Shown piece after piece: positions 1 to 10,605 of a stretch of DNA of 64,000 bases; within the stretch, counting starts at the first letter, position 1, and each line of letters begins with the position of its first letter. The DNA lies in contig CM053141.1 of assembly GCA_028571685.1 (NCBI GenBank), positions 137,110,833 through 137,174,832 on the forward strand. The letters run 5' to 3'. The position numbers and the translations under genes are program-made. This DNA is from Heterohyrax brucei (taxonomy: Eukaryota > Chordata > Mammalia > Hyracoidea > Procaviidae). The notes beneath the pieces are model-generated. The model worked only from the letters and a program-made list of their open reading frames with translations, was not told the origin of the DNA and did not search any database.

Positions 1-363
1 GGTGTTGGTGAAGAATATTGAACATACCATAGATTGCCAAAAGAATTAACAAATCTGTCTTGGAAAAAGTACAGTCAGAATTCTCTTTAGACCCAAGGAT
101 GGGGATACTACCTTTCACACTATTTTGAACTTGATATCAGGAGAGACCAGTCCCTGGAAAAGGACATTACGCTTGGTAAAGGGTCAGCCAAAAAAAAAGA
201 AGACTCAGAACCAGATGGATTGACACAGTGACTGCAACAAAGGGCTCAAGTATAATAGCCATTGTCAGGACGGCACAGGATAGAGCAATGTTCCATTCTA
301 CTGTGTGGGGGGTTGCTGTGGGCCAGAACTTACTTGACAGGCCCTAACAACACAACAACAATG
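1..363 (+). repeat. RTE (BovB-like) LINE, 3' end
   Basis: This is the tail of an RTE-clade LINE, entering from outside the window. The plus strand reads as the end of the RTE ORF: text resembling 'RDQSLEKDITLGK...RQ', then a match to 'RWIDTVTAATGSSIIAIVRTAQDRAMFHSTVW' with lost frame. It finishes in the tail 'cctaacaacacaacaaca', typical of this family. The same protein motif appears in the other RTE copies at about 22.35, 33.84 and 63.2 kb, where it is read from the minus strand. The copy has decayed and encodes nothing intact. The family assignment is from motif memory. Confidence 0.8.
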
Positions 364-901
364 TACAGGATGATATTATTTGTGAAAAATTATAACCACA
401 TGTTAATTCTATATATCTTTATAGCTACAAAGGTGGTAAAATATAGAAAAGTAACTGGATGCAACATACTCTACATTTAGGGTGGTAGTTATTACCACTG
501 GAGAGATATGGACTAGGAACATAAATGTAAAATATAGCTGACATGTTACCATTTAATAAGGAAAAGTGTCAAAATGGTAACATCTGTTAAATTTGAGAGA
601 GGCGTACGTAAGGATTTGTTACAACACTTCAGATTAAATAATTCATAAATAAAATTAAAAAATAAATATAAATAATTAGAGTTTAATGTGATGATCACTT
701 TATCTGATGCCTGCATAAGCATTTACAGTAAACATTTTATAATGTTTACATTACAGATATCATAAATTCAAGGATGGGAAGGCCTATACTCTTGGGCTAC
801 TGTGGAAACAGTACACTACTTTCGTGTGGTTATGTAAATCTATGGTTCTTGGTAAACTAAATAGACTTGATCCACATACAGCTGGGGAAAAGGCTTTGAA
901 T
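364..901. other. AT-rich stretch without a recognised element
   Basis: I see no gene or confident repeat here. The sequence is AT-rich with short A-runs. About 430-540 has wording seen in the 3' parts of old mammalian LINEs, but it is too degraded to call. The short open frame crossing its left edge begins inside the RTE tail and has no protein-like composition. Confidence 0.4.
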
Positions 902-1652
902 CTCATTCATTAATTCATTTTACAATTATTTATTAAGCATCTATCATATTCCAAGCAGCATTTCAGGTCCTAAAGATCTAAATGTATGGGGAAAACAAAT
1001 GAGGCAAAAATTCTTGCCTTCATGGAACCTCAACCCTAGGGGGCTGAGGTAGAAAATAGATAAAATAAATGAATAAAGTTAGAGGATAATATTTATGTGC
1101 AAAAGAAAGAAGAGTAGGGCAGAGGTTAAAGTCACCAATGTGGGGAGACTGAAAGTGGAAAGAGGTCATGGTATTTAAGGGGCAAAGTTAGGACAGCTTC
1201 ACTGAGAAGGTGACTTCTGAGCACAGACTTAAATACTTGAGTGGCAATCAACAAAGATATGTGAAGGATCAATAGAAGGAAACAGTGCAAAAAGAACAAG
1301 AGGCCTATGGGCTGAAGCAGAAAGGGATAGAGTGAGAGCATTTAGAAACGATATCAGAAGGGAAACAGGCACAGACTACTGTGAGGAATTTTTCCTTGCA
1401 GTGGTTTTTGAGCACAGGAATGACTGATTTTCATGTGGTGAGAGAAGAAAGCATGTAGAGGAGAACCAAAACAGGGAGATTGGTTCAGAAGCTCTTGCAA
1501 TAATCCAGGCAAGAGGTGATGGCAGCTCAGGCCAACAGAAGCAGAGATGGTAGATGTATCGTGAAGATAGAGCAAACAGGATTTGCTGAGAACTTATAAG
1601 TAGACAGGAAGACAGATGTTCAGGATGACTTCAAGGTTTTCGATGCAACAGT
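902..1652 (+). repeat. Old mammal-wide interspersed repeat, part 1 (family not assigned)
   Basis: The segment follows a long, widely dispersed mammalian repeat that I recognise by wording but cannot name. It begins with a 'tttattaagcatctatcatattccaagca' type opening, followed by 'ttcttgccttcatggaacctcaa', 'cactgagaaggtgacttctgagca', 'gcaataatccaggcaagaggtgatgg' and 'aggatgacttcaaggttttcg' type phrases, all in plus order. Divergence is high. It is cut at about 1,652 by an inverted L1 piece and resumes at about 1,979. Open frames on the complementary strand here are by-products. Confidence 0.5.
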
Positions 1653-1978
1653 GCATCATTAGTAATATTTTGTAGTATGTTCATGCCATGTAATAGGGCT
1701 TCCAGTGTAGTCCCTAATTTTTCTTCCACGATCTTTATCACTTCAGAGTTTATATTTAGGTCTTTGGCCCATCTTGAGTTATTTTATGTGCATGGTGTGA
1801 GATACAGATCTTGTTCTACCAACTTCAAATGAAAATTACCAACTTCACATGAAAAAGGAAAGAGGCCCCATGTAAGGAAAGCGTTACTGAAGAAGAGGAA
1901 CAAAGTGGGTAGATTCACACTGTGTAACTTTGGAACCTATTATAGTTGTCAAAACAACCCGGTTTTGGCACAACAGAC
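1653..1978. repeat. Short L1 fragment with internal inversion
   Basis: Bases 1,655-1,818 are L1 ORF2 sequence on the minus strand. They match the reverse complement of roughly 3,760-3,928 in the neighbouring L1. Bases 1,835-1,978 are L1 ORF2 on the plus strand and match roughly 3,466-3,606. The plus part differs from its neighbour at only about eight of 140 sites by eye; the minus part is more diverged. A short direct repeat ('taccaacttca...atgaaa') sits at the junction, and 'caacag' occurs at both ends. The fragment has no L1 3' end, so it is not an ordinary 5'-truncated insertion. Confidence 0.7.
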
Positions 1979-3285
1979 TAATGATGTAATTGAAATGTGA
2001 ATGCGACAATTGAGTTGGAGGTTGACTACAGGTAGAGAACATACGCGCAGAAAGAAAAGGAGTTAAGCGTGGGACGCTGAAGTTTATGTGATACCAAGAA
2101 GAAGGGCTAGTGAGATGTAAAGAAATCTAAGAGCATGTGTTTTCTGGAAGCCAAAAAAAGAAGCTCTATGAAGAGGGAGGGAGGCATAAATGCCAAATGT
2201 CAAATGCTGCTGTTGGTCAGGTAATATGAGACTTAGATTGATCAACTGCATACCAAATGATGACTGTCACAGCAGCAGTTCTGTTCCAGAGATGAAGGTA
2301 AAAGCCTGACTGGGCCTAACTTCAGAGAAAAACGGAAGAATTGGAGAAGCTAATCAACGGAATCTGTTTCAAAGAGGTTTTCTGTTTGTTTATTTTGTGA
2401 AGAGAAGCCCAGAAATGAGGTGATAGATGGAGAGGCAAGTAGGAGTCAAGCGAGTGATACTCTGAAGATGAGAGATATAATGGTGTGCTTATATGTTGAT
2501 AGAAAAGATGGCAGAAGAGAGACAGGATGTGGAGCAGGTTGAGAATGCGGTATCTGGCAGTAGGTAAGAGCAAGGATTTTCTATGCATCATAATAAAAGA
2601 AAAACAGAATACGTGGGTACAGAATCTGATAAAGATTTGGTGGCAAACTTGTGGAAATTCTCTTTCAACAGCTTTAATTTTCTTGGTGAAACCAGAAGCA
2701 AGGGCCTCAGCTGTGAGAAAGGAGAGAGCAGGATGTGATAGAGGTATGAGGAGAGACGACATACAATTTCTTTGTGTGGGTGAGTGGGTGGGTTGGTGCA
2801 TGGACTATGGAAATATAGATTGCTGAGCATTTTAAAAGACCAACTTCAATAAATAACCGTGAACTTAAAATGCAATCTGTCACCACAATTATGTGTTATT
2901 CTCTAGCCATGTTTAGCATCTCTGATGCAGTAGTAGTTTTATGTATTGAACTTGGTGTTTTGCTAGAAGATTATGATTTTTAAAAAGTCAAGAAAGAGAA
3001 CTGTTGATGTTTGAAAAGAATAGTGAAAATGACTGCCTGTAGAATTTAAGAATAAGCAAATCATAAGGGAAGAGGATATTGAAAAGATGGTGAGATCATG
3101 GTCTGTCAGGACTGGTGGAGTAGAAAGATTATTGGCTCTGAGATATGAGAGAGAGAAAGCTGGATTGAGATTGTGAAGGATATAAATTAGTGGCAATAAC
3201 ATGTGTAATATACTGACTTGTAGGTGGAAGTCTAAGCTAGGGAAATACAAATAGTGCCCTAACAGCACAGAGAAAGGGAAGATGT
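1979..3285 (+). repeat. Old mammal-wide interspersed repeat, part 2 (family not assigned)
   Basis: This continues the element interrupted at 1,652. Phrases such as 'atgccaaatgtcaaatgctgctg', 'cttgtggaaattctctttcaacagc', 'tcagctgtgagaaaggagagag' and 'tggactatggaaatatagattgctg' occur in the order expected for that repeat. It carries no gene. The open frames at 2,322-2,826 on both strands are chance frames in purine-rich repeat sequence. The right edge is set by the start of the L1 at about 3,290. Confidence 0.45.
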
Positions 3286-3289
3286 ACAG

Positions 3290-5753
3290 AAAAATATGTC
3301 TTTCTACTACTGCAAGAAACCAAAAAATTAGAGAAATCTACCTTGCTCATGGGTAGGAAGATTTAACATCATAGAAATGCCTGTTCTACTGAAAGTGAAC
3401 TATAGGTAAAATGCAATCCCACTACAAATTCCAATGGCATTTTTTAAGAAGCTGAGGAAGCAAATTACCAACTTCACATGAAAAAGGAAAGAGGCCCCAC
3501 ATAAGGAAAGTGTTACTGAAGAAGAGGAACAAAGTGGGAGGATTCACACTGTGCAACTTTAGAACCTATTATAGTTGTCAAAACAGCTTGGTTTTGGCAC
3601 AACAACAGACATATAGACTAGTGGAATAGAATTGAGAATCCTGACATACAGTCATCTTCCTATGAGCAGCTGGTACTTGACAAAGGCCCAAAGTCCATAA
3701 ACTGGGGAAAAGATAGTCTCTTTAACAAATGCTGTTGGCATAACTGGATATCCATCTGCATAAAAACAAGACCTGTATCTCATACCATGCACACAAAATA
3801 ACTCAAAATGGGCCAAAGACCTAAATATAAACTCTGAAGTGCTAAAGATCATGGAAGAAAAATTAGGGGCTACACGGGAAGCCCTAATACATGACATAAA
3901 CATACTACAAAGTGTTGCTAATGATGCACAAACACCAGAAGAGAAAATAGATAATTGTGAGCTCCTCAAAAAAAAACCAAACATGCTCATCCAAAAACTC
4001 CATCAAAAGAGTAAAAAGAGAACCTACAGAAAAAAAAGTGAGAAACAACAAATCCAACTAGCATTTAATCTCCAAAATCTGTAAGATGCTGTAAAACCTC
4101 AACAGCAAAAAGACAACTCAATTAAAAATGAACAAAGGATGTGAACAGGCACTTCATCAAAGAAGGCATCCAGGCAGCTAACAAATACGTCAGGAACTGC
4201 TCATGATCATTAGCAGCTAGAGAAATCCAAATAAACACTGTAATGAGATACCATCTCACTCCAACAAGGATGGCATTTATCTAAAAAACAGAAAATAACA
4301 AATGTTGGAGAGGCTGTGTGGAGACTGGAACACTCACAGACTACTGGTGGGAATGTAAAATGGTACAACCCCTTTGGGAATAAATTTGTTTCCTTCTTAA
4401 AAAGCTAGAGATAGAAATAACGAATGATACAGCCTTCCCACTTCTTGGAATATATCCTGAGAAATAAGGGCTGTCACATGACTAGATACATGCACACCAG
4501 TGTTTACTGTGGCACTGTCAACAATAGTGAAAAGATGGAATCAACGTAGGTGCCCATCAACAGATGAATAGATAAATTATGGTGTATTCACACAACAGAA
4601 TACTGTACAATGATAAAGAACAGCAATGACCTAGAAAAACATCTCATAAAATGGAGGAAGCTGGAAGGCATAATGCTGAGTGAAATTAGTTGCAAAAGGA
4701 CAAATATTGCATGATACCACTATTATAAGGACTCAAGAAGTAGTTTAAACACAGAACACTCTTTAACGGTTATAAGGAGTGGCAGGGAAGGAGTGTGTGC
4801 TCATTAATTAAACAGTAGATAAGAATTCAGTTAGGTGAAGGGAGGGACAACACACAGTAGAAGAGAAGTCAGCCCAACTGGACTACACCAAAAGCTAAGA
4901 AGTTTCCTAAATGTAACCAAACACTTCGAAGGACAGGGGTAGGAGTCTCAGGACCGTGGTTTCACGGAGCATCTAGGTCAACTGGCATCACAAAGTTTTT
5001 TTAAGAAAATGTCCTGTATCCCAGGTAGGTAAGTAGTGTCTGGTTGTCAGAAGCTAGCAAGTGACCGTCAAAGAAACATCAGTTGGTCCCAACTGACCTG
5101 AAGCAGAGGAGAATAAAGAACACTAAAGACAAGGAAAATATGAGCCCAAGAAACAGAGAGGACCACAAACCCCAACAGACAAAAAGGACCACATGATCTA
5201 GTGACTACGTCAGATGAGACTAAAAGAACTATATGATGCCTGGCCACCACCAATAACTGCATTGATGGGAAACAGAAAAAAAAGCGCCTGACACAGCGGG
5301 AGAACAATGGGTATGCTGAACTCAAACTCTATCAAAAAGATGAGACTTAATGGTCAGACAGACTGGAGGACCCCTGGGAGACATGGCCCCTGGACTCTGT
5401 TAGCCCAGAACTTAAATCATTCTTGAAGCCAACTCTTCAAACAAAGATTGGACTGGACTGTAAGACATAGAATGATAGTGGCAAAGACTGGGCTTCTTGG
5501 CTTAAATAGATATGTGAGACTAACTGGACAGCTGCTGCCCAGAAGCAAGATGACAGAGCAGAGGGGGACGGAAGCTACTTGAATTAATAGAGGAAATACT
5601 ATGTGGAAAAGAGGAGTGTGCTATCACAATGTGGGGAGAGCAGCTAGTTATGTAGCAGTGTATGTGTAAGTTTTTATGGACACGAACTGTAAACTTCACT
5701 TAAATCCTAATAAAATAACTAGAAAGAAATTTTAAAAAAAAAGAAAAAGAAGC
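3290..5753 (+). repeat. L1 LINE, 5'-truncated: ORF2 3' part plus 3' UTR
   Basis: The sequence runs through the L1 ORF2 C-terminal half ('acaagacctgtatctcata', 'gatggaatcaacgtaggtgcccatcaac' style text, 'ggcataatgctgagtgaaat'). A roughly 1 kb 3' UTR follows, ending in an A-rich tail at 5,731-5,753. A related 3' UTR occurs at 56.5-57.5 kb, with shared phrases such as 'ctaagaagtttcctaa' and 'aaatatgagcccaag'. ORF2 is broken: its longest remaining open piece is 81 codons at 3,839-4,084 and begins in the KWAKDLN-equivalent zone. It is a dead LINE copy. Confidence 0.88.
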
Positions 5754-5821
5754 CTTTCTCTAGACAGTTACCTCCAGGAAAATATAGCTCCTTCCTCAAC
5801 CTCAGTCTACCCCTTTTGTTG

Positions 5822-6015
5822 TTCTTAGCTGTCACGGAGTTGATGCCGGTTCACGGACACCCCGTGTGTGCACAGTAGAACTACTCTGAAGGTTTTCCAG
5901 GGCTTTGATGTTTCAGAAGCAGATTGCTAGGCCTGTCTTCTGAGGCTCCTCAGGGTGGATTTGAGACTCCAAATTTTGGTTAGTTGTCGAGTATACAACC
6001 TTTTGAACCACTTGT
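5822..6015 (-). repeat. AfroSINE, older long form
   Basis: Read on the minus strand this is the longer, older AfroSINE variant. The tail-side wording 'gtcacggagttgatgcc' is followed by 'tttcagaagcagattgctaggcctgtctt' and the head region 'ggttagttgtcgag...ccacttg'. It is strongly diverged, and the A and B boxes are no longer usable. A second copy of this form lies at 36,357-36,557. Confidence 0.75.
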
Positions 6016-6394
6016 GAAATCGTATTCTACTCCTAGACTCCTTCTATTCGTTCTCTTTTCTTTGAAAAAGATAGTCAAATAACAAAGCAGAAAAGTGACA
6101 AGTATGGTAACCTCCAAATGGAAAAGACATAACAGTTAGAGAACCAAAGAGATGTAAAAAAAAAAAATTCCATAGTCTCCATCTATACATTTTTCTGTTT
6201 GCTCCTGTCTTGCTCTCCCAAGCTCCTTCACTTTGAACCCTGCAATCCTAGAAGATTGTACTTTCAGAGTGCATCTCTAGCTTTATAGTTACTAGGAAGA
6301 TTGGTAAAATTGGGCTTAAAACATAAAATTTCTCTTTACAAGTATCTTTTTTAAGCAAATATCTGTTAAAACCAATTCTCAGCCACCCTTTAGG
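6016..6394. other. Unique spacer
   Basis: AT-rich sequence with an A-run near 6,158-6,168. I see no gene or recognised repeat. Confidence 0.4.
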
Positions 6395-6545
6395 ACAGAA
6401 TAGAGATACTCCACAGGGTTTCCAAGGCTATAATCTTTACAGAAGCAGACTGCCATGTCTTTCTCTTGTGGAGTGACTAGCAACTTCAAACTGCTGACCT
6501 TTTGGTTAGCAGCCCAGTGCTTAAACCATTGTATCCCCAGTGCCC
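6395..6545 (-). repeat. AfroSINE, diverged
   Basis: 'aggacagaatagagatactccacagggtttccaagg' style tail-to-head text, the long-form words 'tttacagaagcagactgccatg', and 'ctgaccttttggttagcagcccagtgcttaaacc' mark this as a minus-strand AfroSINE. The tail end is lost. Confidence 0.78.
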
Positions 6546-7554
6546 TTAGTCTATTCAAGTAGTCTTAAACAGAAAAATCTGGAATCTGTTTACTGAGAGA
6601 AGACAATTTTGGCATCCTTTGGAGAAATAATATTTCATTTGGACATTCCAGTTAAGCTTCTTTTGATGTCACACAGCAATACCAACAACACTATTGAAAG
6701 CAAGTGACCTACTCTGTTTTATAATGAGGATGAAATGTTCTTAGGACATACACGGCTAGAACACCTATTGACACTATGTTTGTAGAAGTCTACATTATTA
6801 AAAAAAAAAAGAGATAAGAAAAGAAATAAAATTTCAATCTAGCTGATTAATCCTCATTTTGTTCTGTATGAATATTGAGTATCCTGTAGCCTCTGAGAAA
6901 ATTATAGTTATTTCTGATATAACCACTACACTGATGCACAAGCTTTAATCTTTCAATTTAAGCTTTAGTTATAACTCTACCTTCGCGAGCATGAAAGTAC
7001 CTGGTACTGGTTTTTTGTTCACCGCTGTAGCATGATCACTGAAGAAACCCTTTGGTACATTTTGTTCAAAGTCAATGGGACTTCCATCAATGAAAGATTT
7101 AGGCAGTGTCTACAAAATGAACGTTTGGTCTGATGTAGCTTGCTGTGACCCACAGCTGTAACAGCCAGCTGTGTCTGCTCAAACTCCAGTCATCAATCAG
7201 CTCCATCATGTAATGGAAATGTAGTCATAGAATGCCCACATAACAATGAGCTTCAGAGGTCATTTTAGAAAGAGAAATTATCCTTAGGACAACCAATTGA
7301 TTAAAAATATGAAGCTTTAAGGAACTTTGAGTATAATAGAAATGTGAATTTCACTGATATTTTACACTCAGTAAAACGCGTGAAGTATTAAAAATGTAAT
7401 CCCACCATGCAGTCTGATCATACACTGTTTTTAATACATGAATTGTGGATCAGCCAGTTGCATCACTACTGAACTAAGGAATAATGATGAGGAATATACG
7501 AAATACACACAGACTCCACTGCTCAAGATTCAAAATTTCACAAAAAACACACTC
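6546..7554. other. Unique spacer
   Basis: There are about 1 kb of mostly AT-rich sequence with an A-run at about 6,799-6,810. I recognise no gene. The part near 7,000-7,270 is more balanced in base composition and might be conserved, but it shows no codon structure or splice pattern that I can support. Confidence 0.35.
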
Positions 7555-7702
7555 TGTGTTGTCAAGTAGAATCTGACTCACAGCAAACTATTACACACAG
7601 TGGAACCACCCTACAGTGTTTCCAAGGAGCACCTGGTGGATTTGAACTGCCAAGCTCCTGGTTAGCAGCTGCTATCATTTAACCACTATGCCACCAGGGT
7701 TT
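7555..7702 (-). repeat. AfroSINE
   Basis: Minus-strand copy with 'gttgtcaagtagaatctgactcacagcaa', 'gtttccaaggagcacctggtgg', 'gctcctggttagcagctgc' and the head 'ccactatgccaccagggtttc'. The tRNA-derived head and body are complete, with moderate divergence. Confidence 0.9.
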
Positions 7703-7944
7703 CACAGAGTGGATGAAATTTACAGTCTAAGGAAACTTCCAAGAATATCACCAACTAAGCCAAGACTGGGAAATAGTTTTATTTCCCTTCCATATTTCCC
7801 TTCCAATAGTATTATGGAAGATGCAATTCACATGAGAAAAAAGATGATAGAATCATTAAATATTAAAATATAATCATTGAATTTATAGCACAAAATAAAA
7901 TATGAAGTAACTATGTCAATAGCAAAATTGACTAATAGCCAAAA

Positions 7945-8101
7945 AAAAACCAGTGCTGTTGAGTAGATTCCAACTCATAGCGATTCCATAGGACAGAGTA
8001 GAACTGCCCCATGGGGTTTCCAAGAAACACCTGGTGGATTTGAACCGCTGACCTTTTGGTTAGCAGACACAGCATTTAACCACTATATGACCAGAGTTTC
8101 C
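7945..8101 (-). repeat. AfroSINE
   Basis: Minus-strand copy: 'gctgttgagtagattccaactcatagcgattcc', 'tagaactgccccatggggtttccaag', 'ctgaccttttggttagcagacacagca' and a decayed head 'accagagtttcc'. It is one of four AfroSINE copies in the same orientation between 5.8 and 8.1 kb. An A-run at its left edge is consistent with unique sequence ahead of the tail. Confidence 0.9.
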
Positions 8102-8450
8102 TCTGTTGAATGGGAAACACTAAAAAAGAACTGGGTAAGTACAAATTATGCAGCATACAAAGGAGTGTTCTGATTCTAAATGACCACTGGGGGGGTTTAA
8201 TGAAAAAATATTCCACAAGTAGAGGTACAATTTCACAGTGGTTTTATAGCAGGCAGCCTGTATACAAACAGGCTGTTAAGAACTGACCAGAGTCAATTTG
8301 TTCATTTTCCATTATGATATTCTGTACATCAGATGGCAGTATTCTTCTGCAGAAAGAGACAGGTAAGTGCTATGGGGCTCCTCCCACAGCACCTTGACAC
8401 CAGGTAGTGACATACAATAAAAGCAAGTTTTGTTCCAAACTTGACCCTCA
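8102..8450. other. Unique spacer
   Basis: I see no gene or recognised repeat. The G-run at 8,190-8,196 is a simple sequence. Confidence 0.4.
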
Positions 8451-8690
8451 TGTTGTTGTTGTTAGGTGTCGTTGAGTCAGTTCTGACACAGAGTGACCCC
8501 ACATACAACAAAATGAGACGCTGCCCTGTCCTGCACCATCTTTGTGATTGTTGTTTTGCTTGACCCCTTGTTGCAGCCTCTGTGTCAATCCACCTCTGGA
8601 GACTATTCTTTTCTCACTGACTCTTTATTCGTTGTCAAGCTTTCAATGTATACACCTTCATGAAAACTCTATTAGTAAGAACACAATATA
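8451..8690 (-). repeat. RTE (BovB-like) LINE, 3' end
   Basis: On the minus strand the tail 'aacaacaacaac' is preceded by RTE 3' sequence. On the plus strand this reads 'gttgttgttaggtgtcgttgagtcagttctgac' and 'cctgcaccatctttgtgattg', then decays. The same order is seen in the other RTE copies at 33,839 and 63,191. It is short and non-coding. Confidence 0.75.
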
Positions 8691-8958
8691 AAGAATTATG
8701 TGACATTTTTCGTAAGCTCAGTGCAATCCTAACTGTCTGTTTTTAGATCCCCTGATAGTACTTTACAGAAATGTGCTGTCCCAGAAGGGGAAGTGACAGT
8801 ATCAGAAATCAGGCTTCAGCTGACGTTCTCATAAGAGGCAGGGGACAAAGTCTGTCATTAAGCGTGTGGTCATAGAGCTCTTTCAGACCAAGCCGTTAGT
8901 CAGAAGGGTGTAGATTATTGGAATCCTTATATTTTATATCCTGTTCACAGAAGGGTTG
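8691..8958. other. Unique spacer
   Basis: I see no gene. 'gggacaaagtctgtcatt' near 8,849 resembles wording at 16,966-16,980 next to another RTE end. This may therefore be a decayed continuation of the RTE. Confidence 0.3.
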
Positions 8959-9662
8959 TGTCTTAGTTAGCCACTGCTGCTTTAATAATGATTATCTCTA
9001 CGATCACCTTAGAAGGACTCCCCTTGGGAGGCTATGCACCAACCCCAGTGACTAGTCCACCCTTCAAAGCAATTTTGGAACTGCTTTTCTGGAACAGTCA
9101 TCAGAGCTGTCATTGTATTACCCTTCATGTCCTGAACGTCACCAAAATGTCTTCCTTTCAATATTTCTCTTATCTTCGAGTAATACTGGGGGCCAGATCA
9201 GGTACATAGAGAGAGTGTTACAATACAGTTGTCAAAAACTCCCTCACAGACAACTAGACAATTAAGTTCACAAACTTGCCACTATGCCACTGTATACAAT
9301 GGCCATTCCAGAAAGAGTTTCAAAATTGCTTTGAAGGATGGACTAGGCAATGAAGTTGGTGCATAGCTTCCCAAGGGAAGTATTTCACAGGTGATTATAG
9401 TGATATTCAGCGATGAGGCATGTAGCACTTAGAACAATTAAGTTCACAGACTTAATTGTTGGATGGCTGTAACAAAGAAATTTATTTCCTAACAGAAAAA
9501 GAAGGCTTCAAATCCAAACTAAGGTTGAAGGCACCAGGAGAAGGCTTTCTCTCTCTGTCCTCTCTGAAGGATGGTCATTATCTTCAGTCTTCCTCTGATT
9601 CAGGAGCTTCTCAGGCACAAGGATCCTGGGTCCAAAGGGTGTGCTCTGCTCCTGGCACCACT
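8959..9662 (-). repeat. MaLR-like LTR, 3' half, interrupted by a mariner
   Basis: The piece starts with 'tgtcttagttagccactgctgct', the reverse complement of the LTR 3' end. It is interrupted at about 8,988 by a mariner and resumes at about 9,454 with 'tggatggctgtaacaaagaaat', running to 'tgctctgctcctggcaccac'. It belongs to the family seen complete at 15,475-15,983 (plus) and 62,322-62,776 (minus). Only the 3' half is present, and it abuts a plus-strand copy of the same LTR. This is a fossil solo LTR fragment with no internal region. Confidence 0.8.
8988..9453 (-). mobile_element. Mariner-type fold-back element, copy A
   Basis: This is an inverted-orientation copy of the element also found at 10,606 and 58,057. 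Its right end (9,430-9,453) carries the terminal repeat 'acaattaagttcacagac'. From the right it reads an arm that is the reverse complement of the transposase 3' end, then the shared junction 'tttgtgaacttaattgtc', then transposase C-terminal sequence (decayed HFGDVQDMKGNTMTALM). The terminal repeat on the 8,988 side is missing. It was inserted into an LTR, so it is younger than that LTR. Confidence 0.8.
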
Positions 9663-9667
9663 TTCCT

Positions 9668-10284
9668 GGTACCCAAAATGTATCAATTTGGCGAATCCAT
9701 GATTTCCGGTATTATATGGTTGTCCTCCATTCTGTGATTGTAATTTTTTATTAAAGAGAATTAGGGTGGGACCATAACACCTTCACCTGGATCCTGTCCC
9801 TGATCCAATGTAAAGGGAGTTTCCCTGAGTTGTGGCCTATAGTACCTCTGATCTCGCAAGGGCAGAAAGCAGAGAATAAAAAAATAAAATTAAAAAAAAC
9901 TCAGTGCCATCAAGTCAGTTCTGACTCATAGTGACCCTACAGGACAGAATAGAACTGCTCCAGAGAGATTCCAAGGAGTGCCTGGCAGATTTGAACTGCT
10001 GATCTTCTGGTCAGCAGACGTAACAAGTAAACACTATGCCACTAGAGTTTCCAAGCTGAGAATAGGGGACCTCATACCACCAAGAACGCAGAACAAGGAA
10101 ACTCTTCAACCAGGAGACTACTGATGACCAGGACCTTCCTCGGAACTGACATAGAAAGCCTACTCGAGTTGATGCCCTGAAATTTGGACTTTTAGTCTAC
10201 TATATTGTAATGAAAACAAATTATCTTTGCTAAAGCCATCCACTTGAGGTATTTCTGTTACAGCACCACTAGATGACTAAGACA
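9668..10284 (+). repeat. MaLR-like LTR, nearly complete, with AfroSINE inside
   Basis: Plus-strand LTR starting about 27 bases inside the family's 5' end ('aaaatgtatcaatttgg'). It includes 'tggttgtcctccattctgtgattgtaa', 'ggggacctcataccaccaagaa' and 'gaatttggacttttagtctac', and ends in 'ctagatgactaagaca' at 10,284. The 3' end resembles MLT1/MSTA-type MaLR LTRs. An AfroSINE lies inside at 9,888-10,051. No internal retroviral region adjoins, so it is treated as a solo fossil. Confidence 0.82.
9888..10051 (-). repeat. AfroSINE inserted in LTR
   Basis: Minus-strand AfroSINE: A-rich tail at 9,880-9,898, then 'gtcagttctgactcatagtgaccctac', 'gaactgctgatcttctggtcagcagacg' and the head 'ccactagagtttcc'. 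It splits the surrounding LTR, giving a clear relative age. Confidence 0.9.
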
Positions 10285-10605
10285 AGGTAGTGTGCTTATA
10301 TAATACATCTAGTCAATAGACATTTTAAAATCACTCATTTCATCAATGTCTAATAATAATAGTGTTTCTACTGATTGTTTCTTGTTATTCCAGTTTCAGT
10401 GTTATTTATTTGTGAGCTTGGTTATTTGGCAAATAGTTTTCTACTTCTTTCCAGTTTTAATGGTGACATATGAATTTCATTAGCACTGCCATGCCTTTGT
10501 TGCTACTATTTAATGCTATTATTTTAATTTTACCTTATGTAAGATTGATACTGCTTGACCTATATTTTTGGGTAGATGCATGAGAGATCTTTGATGAATA
10601 TATGA
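10285..10605. other. Unique spacer
   Basis: AT-rich sequence with no recognised gene or repeat. Confidence 0.4.

Noticed and set aside
2322-2830. Overlapping open frames of 80-159 codons on both strands
   Set aside because: They lie in purine-rich old repeat sequence; the strands and frames overlap and the peptides are low-complexity Leu/Ser/His. No splice or start context supports them.
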